Both the position numbers and the translations under genes were made by a program. This document shows positions 54,043 through 62,661 of a DNA stretch of 64,000 nucleotides, piece after piece. The notes beneath the pieces were generated by a model. The model did not search any database, had not been told where the DNA came from, and worked only from the letters and a program-made list of their open reading frames with translations. Position 1 is the first letter of the stretch, and each line of letters begins with the position of its first letter. This DNA is from Bog-756 sp963824645 (GTDB lineage Bacteria > Actinomycetota > Acidimicrobiia > Acidimicrobiales > RAAP-2): NCBI GenBank assembly GCA_963824645.1, contig CAWGQC010000012.1, positions 62,001 to 126,000 of the forward strand, given 5' to 3'.

Positions 54043-55224
54043 ATGAGGATGTTGACGCGCAGGTCGGTCTACGCCGTGGGGGCAGGGGCTCTCGGGCTCG
54101 GACTGGCCATGGCCCTTCCGGGGGTTGCCGGTGCCGGCCAACCCTGGGGTCAGGGCGGCCCCGGCTATCCGGGCGGCCCCGGCTATCCGGGGGCGGTGTT
54201 CGCTTCGCCGACCGGTACCCAACCGTGCGGCTCTCCCAGCTACCCGACCATCACGGCGGCGGTGGCCGCCGCGCACCCCGGCGGCACGGTCATCGCCTGC
54301 CCCGGCAACTACAGCGAGGATGTGATCGTCCAGCAGCCGGTGACCATCATCGGTCGCGGTGCCACGGTCGATCCCGGACCGGCCACCAATTCGCCATTCT
54401 ATTCGGAGATCGGGAGCAATGCCTTCACCGTGCTGGTGCCCAACGTGACCATCCAGGGGTTCACGGTGACCGGGGCCAGCGGCGACGGGATCCTGTCGGC
54501 CGGAAACCAGTCGACCTTCCGGGACAACCTGGCGGAGAACAACGGCGGCACCGGTATCGACCTCAACGGCAGCTCATGGTCGACGGTTTCGGGCAACACC
54601 GCCGTCAACGACGTGGGCGGTGGCTACTACCTGACCAACGATGCGGGCGGGATCCCCGAGTTTGCCGGTCACACCGCATCCCACGACACCATCGTGGGCA
54701 ATACCGCCAAGAACAATCCCGGCGGCTGTGGGGTGATCCTGGCCGACCATCTGGGTGCACCGACAGGGGTCAACATGGCCCAGGGCATCTTCGACAACAC
54801 GGTGACCGGCAACGTCCTCAACGACAACGGCACGACGGCCGATGGAGCGGGAGTGGTCCTGGCTTCGCCCGCGCCCGGCGGGGCCGTTTACGGCAACACG
54901 GTCATCGGTAACTCGATGAGCGGAAACGGCATCGGTGGAGTGACTGTCCACAGTCACATTCCGGGCCAGTACTTCGCCGGCAACAAGATCATCGCCAACA
55001 ACATCGGGACCAACAACCTGTTGGGTGACTACGGTGATCCAGGGACGACCGGGGTGTACCTGGGAAGTGTCAGTCCGGTCAGCATCACGGTGGCCTTCAA
55101 CGCCATCCACGGCAACCAGTACGGGATCTTCGCCGCCGGACCGGTGACGGTGGTGGGCAAGCAGTTCAACCTCTTCTTCGCCAACGGGTCACCGTTCGGC
55201 TCGACGCCCAACTACGCCGGATGA
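54043..55224 (+). CDS. Secreted right-handed parallel beta-helix protein
   Basis: A 393-residue exported protein. The signal peptide (RRSVYAVGAGALGLGLAMALPGVAGA) ends with an Ala-X-Ala-type site. A short GYPGGPGYPG repeat follows, then a pectate-lyase-like beta-helix: ITAAVAAAHPGGTVIACPGNY at the cap and many NxG/GNT rungs (NNGGTGIDLNGSSWSTVSGN, GNTVIGNSMSGNGIGGVTV). No catalytic residues are recognised. Start ATG 54043 has GGAGGAGAG upstream. It may bind or process surface polysaccharide, but no activity can be assigned. Confidence 0.85.
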   Translation: MRMLTRRSVYAVGAGALGLGLAMALPGVAGAGQPWGQGGPGYPGGPGYPGAVFASPTGTQPCGSPSYPTITAAVAAAHPGGTVIACPGNYSEDVIVQQPVTIIGRGATVDPGPATNSPFYSEIGSNAFTVLVPNVTIQGFTVTGASGDGILSAGNQSTFRDNLAENNGGTGIDLNGSSWSTVSGNTAVNDVGGGYYLTNDAGGIPEFAGHTASHDTIVGNTAKNNPGGCGVILADHLGAPTGVNMAQGIFDNTVTGNVLNDNGTTADGAGVVLASPAPGGAVYGNTVIGNSMSGNGIGGVTVHSHIPGQYFAGNKIIANNIGTNNLLGDYGDPGTTGVYLGSVSPVSITVAFNAIHGNQYGIFAAGPVTVVGKQFNLFFANGSPFGSTPNYAG

Positions 55225-55229
55225 TCGGA

Positions 55230-55273
55230 CGGGACAACGGGCCGCTGCTCACCACGGGCGGCCCGTTGTCCCG
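55230..55273 (+). terminator. Strong 16-bp hairpin terminator
   Basis: Bases 55230-55245 pair perfectly with 55258-55273 (arm core GGGACAACGGGCC) around a 12-base loop, 6 bases after the beta-helix gene stop. No U-tract follows. Confidence 0.75.
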
Positions 55274-55347
55274 GATCACCCTCGGCCTGGGTCCTAGGCT
55301 GGTACCGAGTCCGAACGGCCCGAGGTTTCGTCGGAAGGGAGGGCATC

Positions 55348-55812
55348 GTGCTGCTCAAAGGTCTCAACCACGTCGCCGTGATCACCAACGACGCCTCGCG
55401 GTTGAATCGGTTCTACCAGGACGTGTTCGAAGCCGATGTCCTGAGAGACGGGTCGGAGTTTCCGAACGGCGAGGGTCCCCGGCTGTCGATCATCAAGATC
55501 GGCGACTGGGCGGAGCTCAATGTCTTCGAGATCGAAGGCAATACGGAAGCCGATCGGCAGACGCCGATGTTCGGTCGTGGCCGTCTCGACCATCTGGCCC
55601 TCCAGGCGTCCTCGTTGGACGCCTTCGAGAACATCCGTGACCGGTTGATGGCCCGGGGGGCGGCCGACGACTTCGTCACCGATTTCGGGCCCATGCTGAG
55701 CATCTTCTTCCGCGATCCGGACGGACTCGAATGCGAAGTCTGCGTGGAGAATCCGGACGCCGTCCCCGGTGCCGGCAACCCGCCCGGTACCCGGGCGGCC
55801 CGCTACTCGTAG
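55348..55812 (+). CDS. VOC-family (glyoxalase/dioxygenase fold) protein
   Basis: A 154-residue vicinal-oxygen-chelate protein. Metal-ligand positions are suggested by the His in LKGLNHVAVITNDASRLNRFY, the His in RLDHLALQASSLDAF and the Glu in FRDPDGLECEVCVEN, as in glyoxalase I-like enzymes. Start GTG 55348 has GGAAGGGAGGG upstream; TAGGCT at 55295 may be its promoter. The substrate is unknown. Confidence 0.85.
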   Translation: MLLKGLNHVAVITNDASRLNRFYQDVFEADVLRDGSEFPNGEGPRLSIIKIGDWAELNVFEIEGNTEADRQTPMFGRGRLDHLALQASSLDAFENIRDRLMARGAADDFVTDFGPMLSIFFRDPDGLECEVCVENPDAVPGAGNPPGTRAARYS

Positions 55813-55831
55813 CGCGCCCGTAGCACGGCAG

Positions 55832-55860
55832 GGGAGTCGGACACCGCCGTCCCGACTCCC
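55832..55860 (+). terminator. Hairpin terminator after the VOC gene
   Basis: GGGAGTCGG (55832-55840) pairs with CCGACTCCC (55852-55860) across an 11-base loop, 19 bases after the stop. Confidence 0.6.
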
Positions 55861-55977
55861 ATTGCGTGCGTCAGGCGGAATGTTGCGATTGTGCCGGGCC
55901 GAGAGCCAGTGGCGGAACCGGCTCGACCGGCCCGGCCCCCCCTTTTTATCGGTGGAAACTTGGAATTAACTGAGAAT

Positions 55978-55991
55978 CGGACCGCGGTCCG
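55978..55991. repeat. 14-bp palindrome CGGACCGCGGTCCG
   Basis: Perfect palindrome in a locally AT-richer part of the 492-base region 55813-56304, downstream of CCTTTTTATC. It may be an operator for the 56305 gene. Confidence 0.45.
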
Positions 55992-56122
55992 ACGACCCGA
56001 TCGGACTTCGAGGACCGAAGCCCTCGGTCCGAGTCGATCGTGGCCACGACAGTCGGGGAGATGCGCTCGGAATCCGATGCGGGATGCGAGCTCGGCCGTG
56101 TTCGTGATGCGGCAGAATGTGA

Positions 56123-56151
56123 TTGCCTTTCGCCGGCAGTCGTGTTACAAA
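56123..56151 (+). promoter_or_regulatory. Promoter TTGCCT-N17-TACAAA for the beta-propeller gene
   Basis: A close match to a vegetative promoter with 17-base spacing, unusual in this window. It predicts a leader of about 145 bases before ATG 56305 that contains a 49-codon open frame (56163-56312). Confidence 0.55.
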
Positions 56152-56304
56152 AACGGGGCGCCATGAGCAACGAGGGGCCGAGAATGACCGATCGCCGCGT
56201 AGGAGGCGCCGATCAACGCACTCGCCGGGGTGCCGTCTCACGCCTTGACTCGCTCACCGCGCCAACAGGACAGGCGAGGGCAGCCGACGAAAGGTGGGAG
56301 TGTC

Positions 56305-58251
56305 ATGCGTAGGCGATACGTCAACTCTGTGGCAGCCATGGTGACGGCATCGTTGCTGGCATGCGGAATGGTGGCGGTCTCCACATCGACTCCGGCGGCG
56401 GCGGCCGGAGGCGTGGTGACCAACTTCACCGGCCCCCATATCAACAGTCCTGCGGGCATAACCACCGGTCCTGATGGCGCCATGTGGTTCACCGACGATG
56501 GAACCCAGTCCAACAGCTACACCGACACCATTGTCCGCATGACCACCGGCGGGACGGTCACCAATACCTACACCAGCTCCACTCTGGCCGATCCGGGTTC
56601 GATCACCACCGGGCCGGACGGCGCCCTTTGGTTCACCAACGATTTCGAAGAGGCCACCTCCATCGGACGGATCACCACGTCGGGAAGCGTGTCGAGCTAT
56701 CCGCTACCCGGTGAGTTCGGCGGGAACCTCCCGTCCTCAATTGTTTCGGGGCCGGACGGCGCATTGTGGTTCACGACCGACGCCGACATGATCGGACGGG
56801 TCACCACCGCGGGGGCCTTCAGTCTCTATCAGAACTCCGAATTGTGTCCTCGGAACATCGTGGTCGGGCCGGACGGCAACCTGTGGTTCGCTAACGGTGA
56901 GTGTGGCCCGTCAGGAGCTGTCGGCTCGGTGGGCCGGATCACCCCGAGCGGCGCCATTACCTTCTTCACCGATCCGACCATGGACAACGTGTTCAGCATT
57001 ACTTCGGGTCCGGGTAGCGCCTTGTGGTACGTGAACGCGGGCTCCGATTCCATCGGCCGGATCACCACGTCGGGATCGGTCACCAACTTTCCCCTGCCGG
57101 CAGGTGGAGAGCCTCTGGACATTGCCACCGGCCCTGACGGCGCTCTGTGGTTCACGGAAAACGTGGATCTTGTCGGCCGGATGACCACCACCGGTACCAC
57201 GACCACCTATACGGCCCTCAACGACTATCTGGGCGATATCACCCAGGGACCTGACGGGGCGCTGTGGTTCGCCGAAACGGAGCCTCTAGTGCCGGGGGCC
57301 ATCGGGCATGTGACCGTGCCCACCTCGGCCCCGAGTATTTCCGGAGTTCCAACCACTCCCACGGCGGACGGCGGCTCGTACAGTTTTGCCTTCACGATGG
57401 GCGGCTACCCGGCCCCCACGGCCACAGTGACGGCCGGATCCCTTCCCCCCGGGCTCAGCCTGTCCTCCTCCGGGACGATCAGTGGCACGACGACCACCCC
57501 GGGGAGTTACACGGCCACGGTCAGCGCCGTCAACGGCACCCTGCCCAACGCCATGGACACCTTCACCATCGTGGTCTCCGGGGCCCCCACCTCCACGGTT
57601 GTGGCCTCGTCGGCCAACCCTTCGGGTGTGAGGAAGCCGGTCACTTATCGGGCCACCGTCAATCCCGTGCCCGACGGAGGAACCGTGGCCTTCGACAGTG
57701 GCGGGTCGGTTCTGTCGGGATGTTCGGCTGTAGCTCCGGTCAACGGTCTTGCCACCTGCACGACCAAACCGACAAAGCCGGGCAGTCTTGCCATTACCGC
57801 CAACTATTCGGGTGATGCGAATTTCGGACCCTCGAGCGGCTCTTTGACCCAGGTGGTGACCAACAGCAAGACCACACCGGTGATCGACTCGGTGAAGTTC
57901 ACCGGCACCACAGCTTCGCCCACCATCGTGGTGAAGGGATCCCATTTCGGGACCGAGCCGGCCGGTCTGTCCGACGCCACTACCGAATGTGGGACCTATA
58001 CCGGTAACGGCGACGACTACGGCACCGACTTCTATTTCGTGGACAACGGCTACTTCAATGCCGGCGTCGGAACCCCGCCCGATGGAGCCTGCGTTGGGCT
58101 GATCATCACAAAATGGACTGCGAGCCAAGTCAAGTTCCGGTTCGGGGCCGCCTACGACACCTTCGATCATTGGTACATCACGGCTGGCGATTCATACACG
58201 ATTTTTGTGTCCACCAGCGAGGCCACGGGAACGGTGACTTTTGGGCGGTGA
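56305..58251 (+). CDS. Secreted seven-bladed (Vgb-like) beta-propeller with Ig-like domains
   Basis: A 648-residue exported protein. After a signal peptide (VAAMVTASLLACGMVAVSTS...AAAA) there are seven repeats carrying GPDGALWF-type motifs (bases 56470 to 57270), the blade signature of virginiamycin B lyase-like propellers. An Ig-like putative domain (GSYSFAFTMGGYPAPTATVT, LPPGLSLSSSGTISGTTTTP), a second Ig-like domain (TVVASSANPSGVRKPVTYRA) and a beta-rich C-terminus follow. Start ATG 56305 follows AAAGGTGGGAG. Codon usage is slightly less GC-rich than that of the neighbours. Lyase activity is not implied. Confidence 0.85.
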   Translation: MRRRYVNSVAAMVTASLLACGMVAVSTSTPAAAAGGVVTNFTGPHINSPAGITTGPDGAMWFTDDGTQSNSYTDTIVRMTTGGTVTNTYTSSTLADPGSITTGPDGALWFTNDFEEATSIGRITTSGSVSSYPLPGEFGGNLPSSIVSGPDGALWFTTDADMIGRVTTAGAFSLYQNSELCPRNIVVGPDGNLWFANGECGPSGAVGSVGRITPSGAITFFTDPTMDNVFSITSGPGSALWYVNAGSDSIGRITTSGSVTNFPLPAGGEPLDIATGPDGALWFTENVDLVGRMTTTGTTTTYTALNDYLGDITQGPDGALWFAETEPLVPGAIGHVTVPTSAPSISGVPTTPTADGGSYSFAFTMGGYPAPTATVTAGSLPPGLSLSSSGTISGTTTTPGSYTATVSAVNGTLPNAMDTFTIVVSGAPTSTVVASSANPSGVRKPVTYRATVNPVPDGGTVAFDSGGSVLSGCSAVAPVNGLATCTTKPTKPGSLAITANYSGDANFGPSSGSLTQVVTNSKTTPVIDSVKFTGTTASPTIVVKGSHFGTEPAGLSDATTECGTYTGNGDDYGTDFYFVDNGYFNAGVGTPPDGACVGLIITKWTASQVKFRFGAAYDTFDHWYITAGDSYTIFVSTSEATGTVTFGR

Positions 58252-58264
58252 TGGTGACGATTGG

Positions 58265-58663
58265 TTACCGGACGGGTCGCCCGTGGGTTGGGATGGCGGG
58301 TGGGACGTCAACTGTCAGATCACACGGGAGTGCCGTCCGTCCCTTCCCGCCCATCCCAATCGGTCCGTCCCGGTCCGTCTCAGGTGCCCCATCCGTGAAC
58401 GACCTCGATGGCACGTGACGGCCCGTCCGAGGTGATCCGAACCGGGCGTTACCGGCCCGACCTAGTGCCGTGACCGCGAAGCCTTTCAGTTCCTCGGCAT
58501 GGGTCACACAGGCGTCCACGGGCCACCGCTGGCCCTTGCCATCCACAAAGGGCCCACGGGCGACCACAGGCTCCCGGCAGTGGGCGGCATGGCCCACCCC
58601 AGTGTGAATGAATCGGAAGCACTGCCCGGGCTCGACGGAGAAGGCTTCGGCGTAGTGGGTCAT
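58265..58663 (-). CDS. Hypothetical protein with His/Cys-rich N-terminal half
   Basis: A 132-residue protein not assigned to a family. Residues 1-60 are compact and look constrained (HYAEAFSVEPGQCFRFIHTG, VGHAAHCREPVVARGPFVDG, WPVDACVTHAEELKGF), with Cys and His spaced as in small metal-binding proteins. The second half is low-complexity and runs under the terminator region of the 56305 gene. TAGGGT 7 bases before ATG 58663 strongly supports the start. Confidence 0.6.
   Translation of the reverse strand: MTHYAEAFSVEPGQCFRFIHTGVGHAAHCREPVVARGPFVDGKGQRWPVDACVTHAEELKGFAVTALGRAGNARFGSPRTGRHVPSRSFTDGAPETDRDGPIGMGGKGRTALPCDLTVDVPPAIPTHGRPVR
58288..58359 (+). terminator. Long imperfect hairpin after the beta-propeller gene
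   Basis: TTGGGATGGCGGG (58288-58300) pairs with CCCGCCCATCCCAA (58346-58359) with one bulged C and a 45-base loop. A possible terminator or RNA structure 36 bases after the stop. Confidence 0.4.
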
Positions 58664-58670
58664 GATCCGG

Positions 58671-58676
58671 ACCCTA
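58671..58676 (-). promoter_or_regulatory. Putative -10 element TAGGGT
   Basis: Minus-strand TAGGGT ends 7 bases before ATG 58663. Confidence 0.45.
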
Positions 58677-58808
58677 CCGGTAAGGGCGATTCGGGGTTCG
58701 CAGGGGCACGTTCGGGCATGGGAAACACCGACCGGACTGTCTCCGGCCAGCCAACCAACGGCTCGCCCTAATTATCCGTCGGGGTCAGTTGAGGGTCGAG
58801 TGTGCATT

Positions 58809-59243
58809 TCAGATGGTGACACCGAGTTGCCCGAGGAGTCCGGCAAGGTCCCAGTAGTCCCGTTGCGAGATGACGACCCCAGCTTCAGAGATCTCTCCAA
58901 TGGATACACCTCGGAATGTGAAGCCACTTCCAGTGCCCGGAAGCGGACCGATGGCGCCCGTGTTCGTGCCCCGGCAGATCGATTCAAAGGCATAGGAACT
59001 CTTACCTGTCACCCGCTGGACGACTTCAAAGGACATATTCGCTGACATCGCCAAGGCGTCGGCACCCATTTGCCTGATTCCGTCATGGCCGACGAAGATG
59101 GCTCCTGTCGGAACGTCTTCATATCGAACCTCGTCGCTCATGAACGCGAGGAGGCGGGCCATCGCATCCTCGCCCCCGGTGCCGCTCGCGTGGGGGTGGT
59201 CGCACCACGCATCGATATATCGGTCCAACCACGAGTGGCTCAT
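58809..59243 (-). CDS. SnoaL/NTF2-like protein
   Basis: A 144-residue protein with the cone-shaped NTF2-like pattern: SWLDRYIDAWCDHPHASG at the N-terminus, LLAFMSDEVRYEDVPTG, GHDGIRQMGADALAMSANMS and VISQRDYWDLAGLLGQLG. Such proteins are small-molecule isomerases, hydrolases or binding proteins. AGGAG 6 bases before ATG 59243 sets the start. It lies downstream of the hydrolase-cyclase gene in the same direction, 125 bases away. Confidence 0.78.
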   Translation of the reverse strand: MSHSWLDRYIDAWCDHPHASGTGGEDAMARLLAFMSDEVRYEDVPTGAIFVGHDGIRQMGADALAMSANMSFEVVQRVTGKSSYAFESICRGTNTGAIGPLPGTGSGFTFRGVSIGEISEAGVVISQRDYWDLAGLLGQLGVTI

Positions 59244-59368
59244 AGTCGCTCCTGTTGGCAACGTCGCCGACATCTTCCCATAACTGACGCCACAGCTACC
59301 TTGATGAGGTGATGGCATCCGGACCCTTTGACCACCCCCCTACACCGGGTCTGGGATGGCCAACCCTT

Positions 59369-60715
59369 TCATCCCGCCACCGCAAAGAGATGCCACCGGC
59401 CCGGTACCCCCTTCAGTGCGAACTCTCCCCGGTCTTCGAACTCGATGCCCGACCCGGCCACCAGATCCTTCACGGTCGAGGAGACCACAACCTCCCGAGC
59501 ACCGGCGAGGGCCGATACCCGCTGCCCCAGGTGAACGGCGATCCCTCCAATATCCGCGCCCCGGCGTTCGATCTCTCCGGTGTGCAGCCCGGCTCGGATA
59601 TCAAGCCCGAGCCGGGCGCCGCCTTCCCGAATGGCCAGCGCCGCCTTGATTGCCCGGGCGGGGCCGTCGAAGGTGGCCAGGAAGCCATCCCCGGTGGTTT
59701 TGATTTCTTGACCTGCGAAGCGTGTGAGCTGCCGGCGAACCATGGCGTCGTGTGCGTCCAACAGCTCTCCCCACGTTCGGTCGCCCGAACGCGCCGCGAC
59801 GGCAGTCGATTCCACAATGTCGGTGAACAGAATCGTCGCCAGGACCCGATTGTCGTCGGGTTCGATGCGCTCGCCGGTCAGGAACTCCTCGATTTCACCC
59901 AGGACCGCCTCGGCATCTTGCTCCCAGGGGTAGTGGTCAGTTCCCTCCAGCTCCACGAGTCGCGCCCCGGAAATCTTCGCTGCTGCGTAGCGACCGTAGT
60001 TGACGTTGACCCAGGTCTCGTCGACGCGGTGCAAGACCAGGGTGGGGACCCGGATGGTCGCCAGAACGGGGCGGATGTCGATCTCGGTGTTGACGTGGAG
60101 AAGGGCCACGGCCATGGCAGGGCTGCAAGCGGCTCGGAAGTAGTGCCCGTACCACTCCATGGCCGTTGCGTTCCCGGCCAAGCTGGGAGTGACCAACTCG
60201 ACTCCGCTCCCATCTGGGGTTCCCCAACTCTCGGCCACGGTTTCCTTCACCACCTCCCAGACCTCCCAGGACCATGCCCAAGGACACTCATCATCGGCCA
60301 CACCGACGATGAACGGGCTGAACATAACCAGGGCCGAGGTGCGTTCCGGGTAGGTGGCGGCAAATACGGCGCACGTAGCTGCTCCCTCTGAGCCCCCGAA
60401 CAAAGCTGCCCGCTCACTACCGACGGCGTCCATGACGGCCCGGATGTCATCCATTCGGTCTTCCATCGTCGGCACGCTCATCATCGGGTCCGAAGAACCG
60501 GTGCCGCGCTTGTCGAACAGCACCAGGCGGCAAAACGAGGACAGGCGCTCATAGAACCGGGCAATGGCCGGGTTGCTCCAGGAGAACTCAGCGTGGGAGC
60601 ACCAGCTATTGGCAAAAACGAGATCGAACGGACCTTCGCCGAATACTTCGTATGCGACGTGGACTCCGTCGCGAGTCTTGGCATAGCGAGTTTCGGGCAC
60701 CTCGGGCACGGCCAC
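59369..60715 (-). CDS. Alpha/beta-hydrolase fused to a class III adenylate/guanylate cyclase domain
   Basis: Residues 1-275 form an alpha/beta hydrolase (VHVAYEVFGEGPFDLVFANS, nucleophile in ALFGGSEGAATCAVFAATYP, LEGTDHYPWEQDAE with the His). Residues about 285-448 are a class III cyclase catalytic domain: ATILFTDIVESTAVAARSGD with the first metal Asp, IKTTGDGFLATFDGPARAI with the substrate Lys and second Asp, DIRAGLHTGEIE and GIAVHLGQRVSALA. This suggests a soluble sensor making cAMP in response to a ligand bound in the hydrolase pocket. Start GTG 60715. Confidence 0.9.
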   Translation of the reverse strand: MAVPEVPETRYAKTRDGVHVAYEVFGEGPFDLVFANSWCSHAEFSWSNPAIARFYERLSSFCRLVLFDKRGTGSSDPMMSVPTMEDRMDDIRAVMDAVGSERAALFGGSEGAATCAVFAATYPERTSALVMFSPFIVGVADDECPWAWSWEVWEVVKETVAESWGTPDGSGVELVTPSLAGNATAMEWYGHYFRAACSPAMAVALLHVNTEIDIRPVLATIRVPTLVLHRVDETWVNVNYGRYAAAKISGARLVELEGTDHYPWEQDAEAVLGEIEEFLTGERIEPDDNRVLATILFTDIVESTAVAARSGDRTWGELLDAHDAMVRRQLTRFAGQEIKTTGDGFLATFDGPARAIKAALAIREGGARLGLDIRAGLHTGEIERRGADIGGIAVHLGQRVSALAGAREVVVSSTVKDLVAGSGIEFEDRGEFALKGVPGRWHLFAVAG

Positions 60716-60800
60716 AGTCTGTCAACGATCGCCACGCGGTGCTGACAGAGACGAACAGAGAGGAGGGCAGGGATGAGGGCCGGTGCCCACGTTGGTGCTG

Positions 60801-61283
60801 CTAGTCGATGATGAATCCAGCCACCGCTACTGCGGCGTCAAACTCGGCGGGTGTCCCGCCCCATAGACCGTGGATCAGTCTGGCCACTGCGAGGTTGGTC
60901 CCACCCGCTCGCACTTCGATGGCATCAGACGCAGGATCGGGCGGGGAGACACGCCCCAAGGGAAGAATATTGCGAGCCCCGTCTGCCGTCACAAGTATCT
61001 CTTCCATGACCTTGGAGCCGGCGTAGTCCGCTTCGGCCTCGATCGCAGAGGCGATCGGGTTTGGGAAGTTGCTCGTCCACGGCTCCCTGTACTCGGCGTT
61101 TACAACACGGCCCCATTGGAGTTGGAGAGCGACGTCGGCGCGGAACGTCGCCAACCACAAGTGACCTCCATCTGTCCAGTTGGTCTTTTCCCATAGCTCC
61201 CAGTCATCGGGCGTCGATGAGAGGACCATCTCTTGTGCTGTCGACAGCTGCAATTTCTCGCCTTCCCCCACTCTTGGCACCAC
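60801..61283 (-). CDS. Hypothetical protein
   Basis: A 160-residue protein of unknown family. A likely start is either GTG 61283 or the internal ATG 61229, after which the sequence looks most constrained (SSTPDDWELWEKTNWTDGGH, WLATFRADVALQLQWGRVVN). Trp-rich N-terminal and acidic C-terminal regions suggest a small soluble globular protein. Codon bias resembles that of the neighbours only weakly, so confidence is moderate. It lies just outside the left end of the insertion sequence. Confidence 0.55.
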   Translation of the reverse strand: MVPRVGEGEKLQLSTAQEMVLSSTPDDWELWEKTNWTDGGHLWLATFRADVALQLQWGRVVNAEYREPWTSNFPNPIASAIEAEADYAGSKVMEEILVTADGARNILPLGRVSPPDPASDAIEVRAGGTNLAVARLIHGLWGGTPAEFDAAVAVAGFIID

Positions 61284-61419
61284 GGTGGCAGAACGGACAC
61301 CGTTTCAGTGCAATTCCTGCGCATCCTACGATGATGTGACCCGTCCGAACGCTGAAATGCACGGGCGCCCTCGGCAGTGTGTGAATTCAGGAGATAAGCC
61401 ACACCTGCAGGTTCAGATG

Positions 61420-62652
61420 TGTCAAGACATAAGCGACATCGAGCGGGAGGTCGCTTCATGGACAAGGGCCGATTTGTGGTCGAGACGCACCTGCGGACGG
61501 GACGGCCGATCGGGGAGTTGGCCAAGGCCTACGACATGGACCGCAGCTGGCTCTACCGACGCCTGGCCCGGTATCGCCGCGAAGGGGAGGCGGGCTTCGA
61601 GCTCCGTTCGAGGCGACCCCACACCTCGCCGGGCCAGATCGCCGATCTCTACGACGAGGAGATCGTGGCCCTACGCAAGGAGCTCACCGACAACGGCTTT
61701 GACGCCGGAGCCGACACCATCCGCAGTCATCTGGCTCGTCGCCACACCGTTGTCCCGTCGACTTCGACCATCTGGCGGGTATTGAAGGCCCGAGGGTTCG
61801 TCACCCCCCAGCCCCATAAGAGACCGAAGAGTTCCTACAGGAGCTTCTGCGCCGATCTCCCCAACCAGTGCTGGCAGGCCGATGTGACCCACGTGGAGGT
61901 GGCCGACGGGGTGGTCTACGAGGTACTCAACATGATCGACGACCACTCGCGGCTGTGCGTGGCTAGCAGGGTCTTTGTTTCCACCCGCTCGCCCGACGTG
62001 GTCCGGACTCTGCACAGATCAGCAGGTCAGTGGGGCTACCCGGAGAAGTTCTTGGCTGACAACGGAGCCATCTTCCGAGCGTCCAAAGGTGGTGGGGTGG
62101 GCGACATGGAAGCCGAGCTGCTCTCCCTCGGCATCGCCTCCAAACACGGCAAGCCCTACCATCCCCAGACCCAGGGCAAAGTGGAGCGCTTCCACCAGAC
62201 CATGAAGAAGTACCTGGCCCAACAGGACCCGGCCACCACCAAGAAGCAGCTCCAAGGTCAACTCGACCGTTTCGTCACCTACTACAACACCGTGCGTCCC
62301 CACCGGGCCATCGGGCGGCGCACGCCGGCCCAGGCGTTCGCCGCCCGGGACAGGAGCCATCCCAAAGGCCCAAGGATCGACAGTGCCGGTTACAGGGTCC
62401 GCAATGACAAGGTCAACAAGAACGGCACGGTGACCCTCCGTTACCGTGGGCGCCTCCATCACATCGGTGTGGGACGACCCTACGCCGGATGGCGGGTCGT
62501 GCTTTTGGTGGCCGGGCGCGAGGTCCGCATACTCGGCGCCGACGGGTCACCGCTTCGACAGCTGACCCTCGATCCTCATCAGGACTACCAGCGCATGCCA
62601 TGAGCTGGGGGTCTACGATGTCGCGCGACACCGTTGCTTGTGTCGCGCGACA
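61420..62652 (+). mobile_element. IS481-type insertion sequence
   Basis: One transposase gene bounded by imperfect inverted repeats: left end TGTCAAGACATAAGCGAC at 61420-61437; the right end, read inward from 62652, is TGTCGCGCGACACAAGCAAC. With a 2-base gap about 14 positions match. No clear target duplication is visible. The right end is next to tRNA-Leu. Confidence 0.6.
61458..62603 (+). CDS. IS481-family DDE transposase
   Basis: A 381-residue transposase, apparently intact. The N-terminal helix-turn-helix (FVVETHLRTGRPIGELAKAY, MDRSWLYRRLARYRREG) recognises the ends; the rve-type core has catalytic Asp in CWQADVTHVEV, Asp in FLADNGAIFRA and Glu in GKVERFHQTMKKYL. The C-terminus has VRPHRAIGRRTPAQAFAARD, common in IS481. 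Its GC content matches the host. Confidence 0.92.
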   Translation: MDKGRFVVETHLRTGRPIGELAKAYDMDRSWLYRRLARYRREGEAGFELRSRRPHTSPGQIADLYDEEIVALRKELTDNGFDAGADTIRSHLARRHTVVPSTSTIWRVLKARGFVTPQPHKRPKSSYRSFCADLPNQCWQADVTHVEVADGVVYEVLNMIDDHSRLCVASRVFVSTRSPDVVRTLHRSAGQWGYPEKFLADNGAIFRASKGGGVGDMEAELLSLGIASKHGKPYHPQTQGKVERFHQTMKKYLAQQDPATTKKQLQGQLDRFVTYYNTVRPHRAIGRRTPAQAFAARDRSHPKGPRIDSAGYRVRNDKVNKNGTVTLRYRGRLHHIGVGRPYAGWRVVLLVAGREVRILGADGSPLRQLTLDPHQDYQRMP

Positions 62653-62654
62653 TC
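62617..62654. repeat. Nested palindromes at the right end of the insertion sequence
   Basis: The 12-bp palindrome TGTCGCGCGACA occurs at 62619-62630 and 62641-62652. Together with flanking bases the two copies also form a perfect 14-bp inverted repeat around a 10-base loop. Confidence 0.75.
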
Positions 62655-62661
62655 ACAAGGG

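Noticed and set aside
56305..58251. Functional virginiamycin B lyase resistance enzyme
   Set aside because: The propeller motif matches Vgb, but the protein is secreted with added Ig-like domains, unlike the cytoplasmic lyase.
61420..62652. Target-site duplication flanking the insertion sequence
   Set aside because: No matching direct repeat was found beside the proposed ends, so the exact boundaries remain tentative.
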